In this document: in pieces, positions 31,590 to 37,649 of the stretch
Numbering within the stretch: position 1 is the stretch's first letter
Layout: every line of letters starts with the position of its first letter
Virus record (IMG/VR): IMGVR_UViG_3300010151_000040
Span: 1-38,351 of that record
Length of the DNA: 38,351 nt
Direction: 5' to 3' (one strand)
Source of the DNA: a virus
Notes under the pieces: generated by a model
Seen by the model: only the letters and a program-made list of their open reading frames with translations
Databases searched by the model: none
Told to the model about the DNA's origin: nothing
Position numbers and translations under genes: made by a program

Positions 31590-31616
31590 ATATTTTCAAT
31601 ATTTTCAATATTTTCA
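31590..31616. repeat. Triplicated ATATTTTCA repeat
   Basis: Three exact head-to-tail copies of ATATTTTCA (31590-31598, 31599-31607, 31608-31616), then AC and a T run. It lies in the leader of the exonuclease gene and near the operon promoter. Short exact A/T repeats of this kind often serve as initiator-protein iterons or regulator sites; a role in replication start is speculative. Confidence 0.55.
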
Positions 31617-31677
31617 ACTTTTTTTTCGATGTCTCATAAGATTTATAACTGAATGATACACAAGTGATACATTAAAA

Positions 31678-31705
31678 AATATAATTGAGACATTGAATTT
31701 TGCAA
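31678..31705 (-). promoter_or_regulatory. Candidate early promoter with TGAGAC operator
   Basis: On the minus strand TTGCAA (31705-31700), 16 bases, then TATATT (31683-31678). The spacer contains TGAGACAT (31686-31693), and its mirror ATGTCTCA lies at 31629-31636. Transcription would start near 31671 and read the exonuclease-to-resolvase operon. A repressor on TGAGAC would block it. Sequence inference only. Confidence 0.45.
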
Positions 31706-31762
31706 GGTCAAATTTATAAATTGTAAGGCTAAAAATATACATATAGGAAATTTGAAAATTAC

Positions 31763-31795
31763 AAAAAAAACTCTAGGAGATTTCTCCCCTAGAGT
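31763..31795 (-). terminator. Strong intrinsic terminator of the microgene block
   Basis: ACTCTAGG (31770-31777) pairs with CCTAGAGT (31788-31795); GAG/CTC can extend the stem internally. On the minus strand the hairpin is followed by eight Us (A run 31763-31770). On the plus strand it is followed by CTTATTTTCC, so it may work weakly there too. It ends the transcript of the genes at 36939-31808. Confidence 0.8.
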
Positions 31796-31807
31796 CTTAT
31801 TTTCCTA

Positions 31808-32029
31808 TTATGATTTTACAGGTTTTGCATCAGCCCATGGTTGAAGCTTATTAGGAACTTTTATAGGTACTAGAACAAATTCTCCTTTGTTAGTTCTATG
31901 TGTACCTAAAATAGCATCACCTAATCCAAGTTCTACCATCTCCCAACCATCTTCTGCACCTAGATATGCTACTACCTCTGCATCTTGGTTTTCTGCTTTG
32001 AGTAGTTCTATTAGTTTACTTACTTTCAT
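31808..32029 (-). CDS. Hypothetical 73-aa protein
   Basis: Reads MKVSKLIELLKAENQDAEVV and on, with a later EDGWEMVELGLGDAILG. The helix-then-strand start (SKLIELL ... DAEVVAYL) is a pattern often seen in small phage proteins of unknown role. It ends before the terminator and is the last gene of the block. Start overlaps the preceding stop by one base. Confidence 0.6.
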   Translation of the reverse strand: MKVSKLIELLKAENQDAEVVAYLGAEDGWEMVELGLGDAILGTHRTNKGEFVLVPIKVPNKLQPWADAKPVKS

Positions 32030-32511
32030 TATTCATACTCCTCATATTCATCTATGATTTCACCTCTACCACAAGCAACTCCCTTAAAACACATCCCAGG
32101 CTCATCATATTCTAGTTTGAGCCATAGATTAGGAAAGATTGATCCTAATTTTTCAAGCCAAGGAATAGGCGGAGCATAGGCAGTAAGGAATGTAAACTTA
32201 ATATCTGTAGACTGTGTTACCTTTTTGTACATAATACAATCTACAGCATCCCACTTAGTACCCCAATTATCCCAGCACCATGAATACCACCATATAGTCC
32301 CTCCACTAGGTAGCTTGTATGGTTCTTTTTCAGTTGTATCTCTTAGAACCTCTGGCATAGGTATTATAGAGTCTAGCAGATTCTCTACATAGCTAGTTTC
32401 AGAATCATATTTTAATGTTTCATTGAACAATGCTTCTAGTCCTTTAAAATCATCTAGAGCATCTTTTCCATCTGCTAATATTAGCAGTTTATTTTCACAC
32501 CAATTAGGCAT
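32029..32511 (-). CDS. Api92-like ferredoxin-fold protein (DUF1281-type)
   Basis: The 160-residue protein begins MPNWCENKLLI, has WCWDNWGTKWDA near residues 83-94 and FLTAYAPPIPWLEKLGSIFP (about 112-131), ending with a LKLEYDEPGMCFKG segment. These match the Api92-like/YubB ferredoxin-like domain found on phages and plasmids. The function of the family is unknown; it tends to occur in accessory early regions. Overlaps the HNH gene by eight bases. Confidence 0.75.
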   Translation of the reverse strand: MPNWCENKLLILADGKDALDDFKGLEALFNETLKYDSETSYVENLLDSIIPMPEVLRDTTEKEPYKLPSGGTIWWYSWCWDNWGTKWDAVDCIMYKKVTQSTDIKFTFLTAYAPPIPWLEKLGSIFPNLWLKLEYDEPGMCFKGVACGRGEIIDEYEEYE

Positions 32512-32866
32512 TTGATTTCTCCTTTCTTATCATTTCCTCTATAGCCAATCGAGTTCTACGAGTGGCTTTGTCTTCATTTGTTATTTTACCTGTTCTCTTA
32601 TCTATTATAGGAACACTTATTCCCATATCTTTATGATATATTTCGTGACAAGTCTTACATAGAGTTTGCATATCACCTAAAGAATAGTCCCAAGGTTCTA
32701 CAAATCCATTGCTATCTACATAATATATCTTATGATGTGCTACAAGTGGAACTTCTCTTTTACTAGTCCAACCACAATTAAATTGACAACTCCATCCATC
32801 TCTAGCATATACTTTTTTTGCAAACTCTATCCACCTAGGGTCTTTTAACTTATCTTTATATTGCAT
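32504..32866 (-). CDS. HNH endonuclease
   Basis: Start set at the ATG at 32866 (MQYKDKLKDPRWIEFAKKVY); upstream ATGs lie within the next gene. The core has C27 and C31, LVAHHKIYY (H44, H45), DMQTLCKTCHEIYH (C70, C73, H74, H78), the Zn-bound HNH fold. Such enzymes nick or cut DNA, as homing endonucleases, restriction factors or packaging helpers. There is no intron, and it is far from terminase, so a free-standing homing or host-DNA-degrading role is likely. Confidence 0.8.
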   Translation of the reverse strand: MQYKDKLKDPRWIEFAKKVYARDGWSCQFNCGWTSKREVPLVAHHKIYYVDSNGFVEPWDYSLGDMQTLCKTCHEIYHKDMGISVPIIDKRTGKITNEDKATRRTRLAIEEMIRKEKSNA

Positions 32867-33065
32867 AGTGCTTACCTTTGTTAGTAAAGAATAAAGCCCC
32901 TGGACCATTACCTTCATAGTCTTGTGATGCATATAGTTTAACTCCATTGCTTAGAACTAAAACTCTACATCCATTACTCCTTAGACTCCAATCTTCTGCA
33001 TCTGCTTCCTTCTTAGTCATTTCTCTTACGTTTACTATCTTAGCACCTTCTAGATCATTAGCCAT
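32856..33065 (-). CDS. Hypothetical 69-aa protein
   Basis: Begins MANDLEGAKIVNVREMTKKE and has a beta-rich second half (CRVLVLSNGVKLYASQDYEG). Good GAGGT binding site. This short pattern (an instruction-like strand, then VLVLSNGVKLYAS) recurs in small phage proteins of unknown role. Overlaps both neighbours by about 8-11 bases. Confidence 0.6.
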   Translation of the reverse strand: MANDLEGAKIVNVREMTKKEADAEDWSLRSNGCRVLVLSNGVKLYASQDYEGNGPGALFFTNKGKHYAI

Positions 33066-33201
33066 TATCTACCTCCACACTATCTGTATAACTAGTATTT
33101 CCATTATAGAATTGACTTAGTATATATACTTCAGCATCTTCTCTAGATTCAGCCATTACACCAAAACTTGCTTTTATAGTTACACTATATTCTTTTTCCA
33201 T
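33058..33201 (-). CDS. Hypothetical 47-aa protein
   Basis: Frame with start in a TAATG overlap with the gene before it and end overlapping the next start by eight bases. Reads MEKEYSVTIKASFGVMAESR and on, ending YTDSVEVDNG. The pattern (strand, then SREDAEVYI helix) is common in small phage proteins of the DpnD/PcfM-like type, where it is of unknown function. Dense overlaps support translation. Confidence 0.55.
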   Translation of the reverse strand: MEKEYSVTIKASFGVMAESREDAEVYILSQFYNGNTSYTDSVEVDNG

Positions 33202-33365
33202 TACTTACTCCTTTCTAGGTATTCTGATATTCTTCTAGGTATAACGATATAGTTGTTACACTTTCCACAACATGTCCCACTATTTATAGGCTCTGCGTTG
33301 TGTCCACCATCCCAACCATTAGGATCAGGTTGTATAGATTGTTTACATATGCTACATTTTTTCAT
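33201..33365 (-). CDS. Small Zn-ribbon protein (54 aa)
   Basis: Reads MKKCSICKQSIQPDPNGWDG, then GHNAEPINSGTCCGKCNNYI and a basic end. CSIC and CCGKC plus H form a metal site. The GWxxGHNAxPxxxGxCC pattern is one I recognise from many phage small proteins, always of unknown function. The start is preceded by AAGGAG, and the stop overlaps the next start (TAATG). Confidence 0.65.
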   Translation of the reverse strand: MKKCSICKQSIQPDPNGWDGGHNAEPINSGTCCGKCNNYIVIPRRISEYLERSK

Positions 33366-33376
33366 TGTTCTACTCC

Positions 33377-33505
33377 TTATCTTATTATGTTAGTTATTAT
33401 TAAATACCATACTAGAAAGCATCCACAAGCCATACCTATTAGCACTAGTAACTTGCCTATATTTCCTAGTATTACTGCTATTATATCAATCTGATTTTTC
33501 TGCAT
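33377..33505 (-). CDS. Small single-pass membrane protein (42 aa)
   Basis: An open frame overlapping the end of the next upstream gene by 20 bases. Reads MQKNQIDIIAVILGNIGKLL, then VLIGMACGCFLVWYLIITNI. Nearly all of it is one long hydrophobic helix or two short ones, with a Gly/Cys-rich middle. It would lie in the inner membrane. Function unknown; possibly superinfection exclusion or a toxin-like early protein. Confidence 0.5.
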   Translation of the reverse strand: MQKNQIDIIAVILGNIGKLLVLIGMACGCFLVWYLIITNIIR

Positions 33506-33980
33506 ATTCTAGAGCCTCCATTAATAGGTTGTATTTTTTCTTTTCATTTTGATTTATTATATTACACTCTAGAACAGCATTTAATATATTTTCTTTAGTT
33601 TCAAATATCCCATCTTCTATACTAGATACAGACCAATCTATATAAGGATTCTTATAGATTACTAATTGCTTCTTTAGGCTCTCATTCTCTTTTTCTAGTT
33701 CCCTATTCTCTTCCCATAGTTTACTCCTATATTGATTGCTAGGGATTTGATTGTATGGTCTACGATCATGAATATATACACTAAAAGCATTAGCATTCTC
33801 ACATTTAAGGTTTCCACCATAACCATATTTATGACCTTCTTTAGGTTTTCTATACCTAATACTAAGTCTCCATATAGAATCACTTTCTTTAGATTTTTTA
33901 TTAACATGTTTAATAAACTTTCTATTTTCTTCTGTATTAGGAACATTACTAACTAAATGATTGTGTTTAGTCTGTGACAT
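33486..33980 (-). CDS. Hypothetical 164-aa protein with coiled coil
   Basis: The basic N-terminal half (KHVNKKSKESDSIWRLSIRY, GHKYGYGGNLKC) precedes a clear coiled-coil helix (KLWEENRELEKENESLKKQL, about 87-106) and a helical C-terminus (KKKYNLLMEALEYAEKSD). The coiled coil resembles those of small phage regulators and scaffolding-like host-takeover proteins. Function not known. Start overlaps the next gene by 14 bases. Confidence 0.55.
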   Translation of the reverse strand: MSQTKHNHLVSNVPNTEENRKFIKHVNKKSKESDSIWRLSIRYRKPKEGHKYGYGGNLKCENANAFSVYIHDRRPYNQIPSNQYRSKLWEENRELEKENESLKKQLVIYKNPYIDWSVSSIEDGIFETKENILNAVLECNIINQNEKKKYNLLMEALEYAEKSD

Positions 33981-34251
33981 TATATTTTACTCCTCTTGAT
34001 GTAATACTGCTTATAGTATTTAGGTTAATCATTCTGTATGCTTTTTTTCTAGTATCAAGCACTACTAGATAGCCTCTTTCTAATGGATTAAACTTTAACT
34101 TACCACCCTTTAGATGCTTCTTAACTCCTAGCATACAATTCATACGTCTAATCTCTCCATTCTTTTTTAGAAAGACTACAGAGAATATAGTATTAGGCTT
34201 TCTATTCTCTTGTAATAACTCTAATATATCTTTCCTACTTATTTTTTTCAT
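33967..34251 (-). CDS. SH3-like small phage protein (94 aa)
   Basis: Reads MKKISRKDILELLQENRKPN, then IFSVVFLKKNGEIRRMNCML, GVKKHLKGGKLKFNPLERGY, then AYRMINLNTISSITSRG. The order (helix, strand with FLKKNGEIRRMNC, GVKKHLKGG loop, YRMINLNTI) is a recurrent small-protein family in phages of many hosts. It is beta-barrel-like and thought to bind nucleic acid or protein; the role is unknown. A 10-bp hairpin lies just upstream. Confidence 0.6.
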   Translation of the reverse strand: MKKISRKDILELLQENRKPNTIFSVVFLKKNGEIRRMNCMLGVKKHLKGGKLKFNPLERGYLVVLDTRKKAYRMINLNTISSITSRGVKYNVTD

Positions 34252-34266
34252 ACCTATCCTTTCTAA

Positions 34267-34294
34267 AGAGAGGGGTATATTCCAACCCCTCTCT
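34267..34294 (-). promoter_or_regulatory. Leader hairpin before the gene at 33967-34251
   Basis: AGAGAGGGGT (34267-34276) pairs perfectly with ACCCCTCTCT (34285-34294) around eight bases. On the minus strand it precedes the AAGGATAGGT binding site, and no U-tract follows. It may be a processing or attenuation site within the long microgene transcript. Confidence 0.5.
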
Positions 34295-34315
34295 CTATTG
34301 ATTTACGTTATAACA

Positions 34316-34396
34316 TTAACCTGCTAATATATCAATTACTATATAAAGAGCAAATACTAATAACCCTCCCAAGCATAGCAATTCTATTCCACTCAC
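34316..34396 (-). CDS. Micro membrane peptide (26 aa)
   Basis: GTG at 34396, overlapping the preceding stop (AAGTGAG) and preceded by GGAGGGTTAA. Reads VSGIELLCLGGLLVFALYIV then IDILAG, a single hydrophobic helix. The strong binding site makes it more than chance, but the length is minimal. It may act like other membrane micropeptides of early regions. Confidence 0.4.
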   Translation of the reverse strand: MSGIELLCLGGLLVFALYIVIDILAG

Positions 34397-34656
34397 TTAA
34401 CCCTCCTTCCTGTAGATACTATATCTCTAACATAAGTATCTCCATATTCCCAAGAGCCAAACGTAGCATCACTTTTAGCAGCAGTAAACCATCTAGCAAA
34501 CGGATCTTCTGCTTCACCTTTAGGTGATTTATATTTCTTCAGGACTCTATATTCTATTTCTAGAATATCTCCAAATCCAAAATCCATTCTACATTCCCAT
34601 ACCTCGTAGGGATTATCTATCTTTCTAGTTTTACCACATTCATTTTTATTAGACAT
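34393..34656 (-). CDS. Hypothetical 87-aa phage protein
   Basis: Contains NPYEVWECRMDFGFGDILEI, then EYRVLKKYKSPKGEAEDPFA and RWFTAAKSDATFGSWEYGDT. The order YEVW...W/FRVLKKY...PFARWF.A.KS...YGDTYV is a pattern of a small, widespread phage and plasmid protein family of unknown function. Good AAGGAGAAAGT binding site. Overlaps the next gene by eight bases. Confidence 0.6.
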   Translation of the reverse strand: MSNKNECGKTRKIDNPYEVWECRMDFGFGDILEIEYRVLKKYKSPKGEAEDPFARWFTAAKSDATFGSWEYGDTYVRDIVSTGRRVK

Positions 34657-34837
34657 TACTTTCTCCTTTTTCTTTATTATTAGGATTGATTTTGTACTGT
34701 TCCATATCTTTATATAATATTTCTAGTAGTTCATCTTGCCTACCACTATGTAATAATAATATATACAAAGATATTCTATTAGGCTCATAACCTGCTATGA
34801 GTCCTCTTTTTTTACTAGTTACTTCTTCGAAGGACAT
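34649..34837 (-). CDS. Hypothetical 62-aa protein
   Basis: Reads MSFEEVTSKKRGLIAGYEPN and on; LYILLLHSGRQDELLEILYK is a hydrophobic amphipathic helix, and the end is Asn/Lys-rich. No family recognised. Its end contains the binding site of the next gene. Part of the overlapping early block. Confidence 0.5.
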   Translation of the reverse strand: MSFEEVTSKKRGLIAGYEPNRISLYILLLHSGRQDELLEILYKDMEQYKINPNNKEKGESNV

Positions 34838-34845
34838 AGTATCTC

Positions 34846-35112
34846 CTATGATTTTGTAATCATACTAAATGGAACATTCCATCCTTTTCCATCTATCATA
34901 ACTACTGCTCTAGTTCTATTTACTTTTTCTATAGTGCCAGATTCTACACCTTTTTTACTAGTAACTATAACCTTATCATTTTTACGAAGTTGATACTTTA
35001 CTCTAGAACCAACCTCCTGTATTCTGTCATTTATAGCAGAGCGAATGAGTTTTAGTTCAGTCATATCACTAATCTGCATAAGATTCATTAGTAACTCTTT
35101 TCTTTCTATCAT
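34846..35112 (-). CDS. KOW/SH3-like small protein (88 aa)
   Basis: Start set at the ATG at 35112 (MIERKELLMNLMQISDMTEL), preceded by GAGGTAATAAA; a longer frame to 35178 lies inside the next gene. The first half is helical (ELKLIRSAINDRIQ). The second is a small barrel, LRKNDKVIVTSKKGVESGTI followed by EKVNRTRAVVMI, like KOW or SH3-type nucleic acid-binding folds seen in T4-like and other phages. Function unknown. Confidence 0.6.
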   Translation of the reverse strand: MIERKELLMNLMQISDMTELKLIRSAINDRIQEVGSRVKYQLRKNDKVIVTSKKGVESGTIEKVNRTRAVVMIDGKGWNVPFSMITKS

Positions 35113-35699
35113 TTTATTACCTCTATTATTTGGGTTGTTGTTTCCCCTAGAGTGTAGCACTTCATACAATCTAGGCATTTACTATCACAATTAACATTGC
35201 TAGTATTAGAACTAACATTGCTAAATACTTTATCAAAATGTTTAGGGAGTTTTACATCTAGCTTATCTACATAGCGATTAGAATATATAAGGATTAGATT
35301 CTTAGGTTTATCCCTATTCTTTAGAACTCTACTAACTATATTCTTACGTTTAGTCCATAGAGAGAATGTAGTCATAGGTTGATTAAGACATACATTCATT
35401 AGATTTTCTAGATGATTAGAATTTATAAGTTCCCCATGACTATGAAATCTTCCTATGTTACTAGGACATATTGGAAGATATTCTCTAGAATGTATTTTAC
35501 TAGAGAGATACTTTGAATTATTAAGAAACTTAGGTTTACAATTTTTTCTAAAAGTATTAAGCATACTCATAGAATAACACTCTCTACATATAAGGTTTTC
35601 TTTGCTAGAATTATACATACCCTGGCAGAACTTATTGCTAGTAGTATCTGTATTTAGACTAGGTATACCTAGCATCTTACCACTTCCTACACTCCACAT
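35109..35699 (-). CDS. Gp88-like cysteine-rich protein (196 aa)
   Basis: Strong AAAGGAGGT binding site. Conserved-looking pieces are FCQGMYNSSKENLICRECYS (about 24-43), CPSNIGRFHSHGELINSNHL (about 78-97), TFSLWTKRKNIVSRVL (about 111-126) and a C-terminal cysteine set CDSKCLDCMKC (about 170-180). The pattern resembles the Gp88 family of actinobacteriophages, whose role is unknown; the cysteines hint at an Fe-S or Zn site. Overlaps the next start by four bases. Confidence 0.55.
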   Translation of the reverse strand: MWSVGSGKMLGIPSLNTDTTSNKFCQGMYNSSKENLICRECYSMSMLNTFRKNCKPKFLNNSKYLSSKIHSREYLPICPSNIGRFHSHGELINSNHLENLMNVCLNQPMTTFSLWTKRKNIVSRVLKNRDKPKNLILIYSNRYVDKLDVKLPKHFDKVFSNVSSNTSNVNCDSKCLDCMKCYTLGETTTQIIEVIK

Positions 35700-35700
35700 A

Positions 35701-35949
35701 TTATACCTCCTTTACACATTTTAGGCATAGCTTCTCATATATTCTACGATCTCTACACCATTCAATATGTAGAAATTGATTAGTACCTTCAACAGAGAAA
35801 TTACATCTCTCGCAATTATGCTCTCTGGTTCTGGTTTCTTCCTGGTTCGCTCTTTTTGGCACTTCTGAAAACATAATCCCACTTTTTTTGAATTGCCTAT
35901 TCATCTCTTTTATTGCTTTGGCGTATTTTTCATTAATAGTTTTAGGCAT
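35701..35949 (-). CDS. Small Zn-ribbon protein (82 aa)
   Basis: Basic helical N-terminus (MPKTINEKYAKAIKEMNRQF) followed by HNCERCNFSVEGTNQFLHIE (about 44-63) and KLCLKCVKEV at the end, so CERC...CLKC with a nearby His and Cys. Likely a zinc ribbon in a DNA- or protein-binding role. It uses less CTAG-type sequence than its neighbours, which suggests a different source. Confidence 0.55.
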   Translation of the reverse strand: MPKTINEKYAKAIKEMNRQFKKSGIMFSEVPKRANQEETRTREHNCERCNFSVEGTNQFLHIEWCRDRRIYEKLCLKCVKEV

Positions 35950-35951
35950 AT

Positions 35952-36089
35952 CTAGTCCTCCTCTTCTTCTATAAAACTACTATGTTCTTTACATTCGCTA
36001 CATATCCCTAGACTGTCATCTAATTCTAGATGCCAAGGCAATGCGTTACAACATTCACTTACTAGGTTAGTATATATTCTAGATACCAT
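35952..36089 (-). CDS. Small Zn-ribbon protein (45 aa)
   Basis: Reads MVSRIYTNLVSECCNALPWH then LELDDSLGICSECKEHSSFI. CC...C-x2-C is the pattern of a very short phage zinc ribbon (the CCGA/CSxC type) of unknown role. The frame fits the space between two genes with two-base gaps, and the end is acidic. Confidence 0.6.
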   Translation of the reverse strand: MVSRIYTNLVSECCNALPWHLELDDSLGICSECKEHSSFIEEEED

Positions 36090-36090
36090 A

Positions 36091-36276
36091 TTATTTATCC
36101 TTTATATTAAGAGTGAATGAGTCTAGTATACTTTCTAGATATATAAGAACACTAGCAACATCTTGTCCGTGCTTCTGCATAGTATCTAGAGCTTCTTTAG
36201 GACTCATATTATACTTATTTATTAGATGAAGCCATTGCTCTACTCCATCTCTTATTACTAACTTTTCTCTAGTCAT
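36091..36276 (-). CDS. Hypothetical helical 61-aa protein
   Basis: Reads MTREKLVIRDGVEQWLHLIN then KYNMSPKEALDTMQKHGQDV. Helical throughout with EALDTMQKHG resembling a UBA-like helix; no cysteines. The start overlaps the preceding stop (TAATG), the end nearly abuts the next gene. No family recognised. Confidence 0.55.
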   Translation of the reverse strand: MTREKLVIRDGVEQWLHLINKYNMSPKEALDTMQKHGQDVASVLIYLESILDSFTLNIKDK

Positions 36277-36431
36277 TACTTCTCCTCTTTAAATAAATCG
36301 TTTAGGAATTCTTCTTTATGTTTAGTTTTCATATGTTCTAGTACATTCATATCTTCTACTATTATTAATTTACAATATGGACATTTTTCTCCATATCCTA
36401 TGGCTAGAACACCATCACTTATTAGGCTCAT
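36276..36431 (-). CDS. Single C2H2 zinc-finger microprotein (51 aa)
   Basis: Reads MSLISDGVLAIGYGEKCPYC, then KLIIVEDMNVLEHMKTKHKE. C17 and C20, then H33 and H38, give a C-x2-C-x12-H-x4-H zinc finger with the hydrophobic L before the first His. Starts and ends in TAATG overlaps. Short C2H2 proteins in phages bind DNA or host proteins; here the partner is not known. Confidence 0.6.
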   Translation of the reverse strand: MSLISDGVLAIGYGEKCPYCKLIIVEDMNVLEHMKTKHKEEFLNDLFKEEK

Positions 36432-36637
36432 TATATTATCTCCTCTATGTATTTTGCTAGTATAAATTGATAGTTTTCATAGGTTGCATTGAATAGGTCT
36501 TGTGCATCATTTGTATAAGATAGGTTTTCATCTATATATTTAACTCCTCTAGATTCAAAACTTTCTCTAACAACTTCGTGTGCTAATTCACAAGATAGAG
36601 AGATATAGTCACTATTAGACATTTTTACTCTACACAT
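36431..36637 (-). CDS. Hypothetical 68-aa protein
   Basis: Reads MCRVKMSNSDYISLSCELAH then EVVRESFESRGVKYIDENLS. Helical and acidic; no known motif. AAGGAGAAATA precedes the ATG. Ends in a TAATG overlap with the zinc-finger gene. Part of the coupled early block. Confidence 0.55.
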   Translation of the reverse strand: MCRVKMSNSDYISLSCELAHEVVRESFESRGVKYIDENLSYTNDAQDLFNATYENYQFILAKYIEEII

Positions 36638-36792
36638 TATTTCTCCTTTAGGTTATAGTTATTAGTTATATAATTAAGTGCTTCTGTCCACCCTCTACAT
36701 AGATGATAGTGATTATAATCTTTTATCTTTAGAGATTGTTTTGCTCTCATTTCATTATATTCTATTAGTTTTTTTATATCAGGATTCTTCAT
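36637..36792 (-). CDS. Hypothetical 51-aa protein
   Basis: Reads MKNPDIKKLIEYNEMRAKQS then LKIKDYNHYHLCRGWTEALN. A charged helical protein with a Tyr/His-rich middle. Preceded by AAGGAGGTATTCTCTA and ending in a TAATG overlap. No family recognised. Confidence 0.55.
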   Translation of the reverse strand: MKNPDIKKLIEYNEMRAKQSLKIKDYNHYHLCRGWTEALNYITNNYNLKEK

Positions 36793-36868
36793 TAGAGAAT
36801 ACCTCCTTTATAAGCGATATTGTTATTATTAAGAATGATGCTAGTAGATATACTTCTTCGTAGTTCAT
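36779..36868 (-). CDS. Micro membrane peptide (29 aa)
   Basis: Starts in a TAATG overlap with the previous micropeptide and overlaps the next gene by 14 bases. Reads MNYEEVYLLASFLIITISLI then KEVFSNEES: one hydrophobic helix between acidic ends. It also contains the ribosome binding site of the next gene. Function unknown. Confidence 0.4.
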   Translation of the reverse strand: MNYEEVYLLASFLIITISLIKEVFSNEES

Positions 36869-36939
36869 TAGGAGTACATACTAGTTGAGTTATTTTTTAT
36901 TATTACTAGGATTGATATTATAATAATTAATTCTAACAT
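36868..36939 (-). CDS. Micro membrane peptide (23 aa)
   Basis: First frame after the inferred promoter of the microgene block, with GGGAGAAATAAAA before the ATG. Reads MLELIIIISILVIIKNNSTS then MYS. The Ile-rich helix could insert in the membrane. It is possibly a leader peptide for the coupled gene after it. Confidence 0.4.
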   Translation of the reverse strand: MLELIIIISILVIIKNNSTSMYS

Positions 36940-37034
36940 TTTTATTTCTCCCGAATTATAAGGGTTAAGTAACTACATTTTTTGTGAGGCTAATAATATA
37001 CACAAAATATGGGTTTTTTTACCTAGTTCTGCAT

Positions 37035-37063
37035 TTTCTAGTGAAAATGAGACTCGTTCTCAA
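37035..37063 (-). promoter_or_regulatory. Candidate early promoter with TGAGAC operator
   Basis: On the minus strand TTGAGA (37063-37058), 17 bases, then TAGAAA (37040-37035). The inverted repeat TGAGACTCGTTCTCA (37048-37062) covers the -35 box and half of the spacer. Transcription would start near 37028 and read the microgene block from 36939 downwards. The same TGAGAC element marks the promoter near 31690. Confidence 0.45.
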
Positions 37064-37124
37064 TTGTAATAAATTGAAAAAACTGGGCAAAACTAAAAAA
37101 TATATAATTTCAGATATCAAGACG

Positions 37125-37160
37125 TAAAAAAAGAGAGGGAAATTAATCCCTCTCTTTTTA
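37125..37160 (-). terminator. Bidirectional intrinsic terminator
   Basis: GAGAGGG (37133-37139) pairs with CCCTCTC (37148-37154), flanked by a run of A on the left and T on the right, so both strands show stem plus U-tract. It lies just after the stop codon of the gene at 37181-37624. Confidence 0.8.
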
Positions 37161-37180
37161 CTTGCGAGAATAAAGCCTAA

Positions 37181-37624
37181 TTAATTAGACTCTAATTCTT
37201 TTTGTTGTGCTTTCACTCTAGCGACCTCACGCTTATGACTGATATTGTCATTGTTACACTTGGGAACAATGAATTCATTTAGAGCGTTGTCATATCCAAA
37301 GCCTTCTTTTTCTTCTCTTATCAATTGGGCTTCTTCTTCTGTTATTTTAAGTTTGGCTTCACGTTTTTCAAAGAGTAATTTAGGAACTGAATTGATAAAA
37401 TCCTTAATCTTTCTCTGAATTGGAGAGTGCGTGGCGTCACCTTTGGCAATTGTAATGAATCCGTCATTGCGTAAAACTGCTACTGCCTCCGAACTTATTT
37501 CAGTATCAATATTTCCATATTTGAAAACAAGTTCCAACTCTTTCATTTTCATTTTGTTATTAGAGTCTAGTAATCTGCCGTCATTTTTCAATGCATCTAC
37601 TAAACTTTTTACATCTTTATTCAT
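37181..37624 (-). CDS. Hypothetical 147-aa early protein
   Basis: The protein is charged and helical. Residues about 20-70 (MKMKELELVFKYGNIDTEIS, AVLRNDGFITIAKGD) could form a winged-helix-like fold, followed by a long basic helix region (RKIKDFINSVPKLLFEKREA) and a KEGFGYDNALNEFIVPKCNN part. No family recognised. It is a single-gene unit with its own promoter, an unusual structured leader and its own terminator, as expected for an important early or regulatory product. Confidence 0.6.
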   Translation of the reverse strand: MNKDVKSLVDALKNDGRLLDSNNKMKMKELELVFKYGNIDTEISSEAVAVLRNDGFITIAKGDATHSPIQRKIKDFINSVPKLLFEKREAKLKITEEEAQLIREEKEGFGYDNALNEFIVPKCNNDNISHKREVARVKAQQKELESN

Positions 37625-37649
37625 TTTATTTCTCCTTTTAGGATTGATT

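Larger units (their letters stand above)
31518..31807. other. Gene-free control region of the DNA metabolism operon
   Basis: No frame of credible length. It contains, read leftwards, a bidirectional terminator (31763-31795), a candidate promoter (31678-31705), a TGAGACAT / ATGTCTCA inverted pair, two GATACA copies, and three exact copies of a nine-base repeat (31590-31616). It separates the microgene block from the DNA metabolism operon. Confidence 0.6.
36940..37180. other. Gene-free control region of the microgene block
   Basis: No credible gene. Contains a candidate promoter with an operator-like inverted repeat (TGAGA-CTCGT-TCTCA, 37048-37062) and a terminator at 37125-37160 that ends the upstream gene. 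It separates the gene at 37181-37624 from the microgene block. Confidence 0.6.

Noticed and set aside
31590-31616. CRISPR-like array
   Set aside because: Three copies of a nine-base unit without spacers; no cas genes except a Cas4-like exonuclease that fits recombination instead.
33300-33494. 64-codon plus-strand frame
   Set aside because: Lies opposite the Zn-ribbon and membrane microgenes, has no binding site and has low complexity.
36678-36863. 61-codon plus-strand frame in the microgene block
   Set aside because: Opposite to coupled minus-strand microgenes with good overlaps; Leu/Ile-rich translation of A/T-rich complement.
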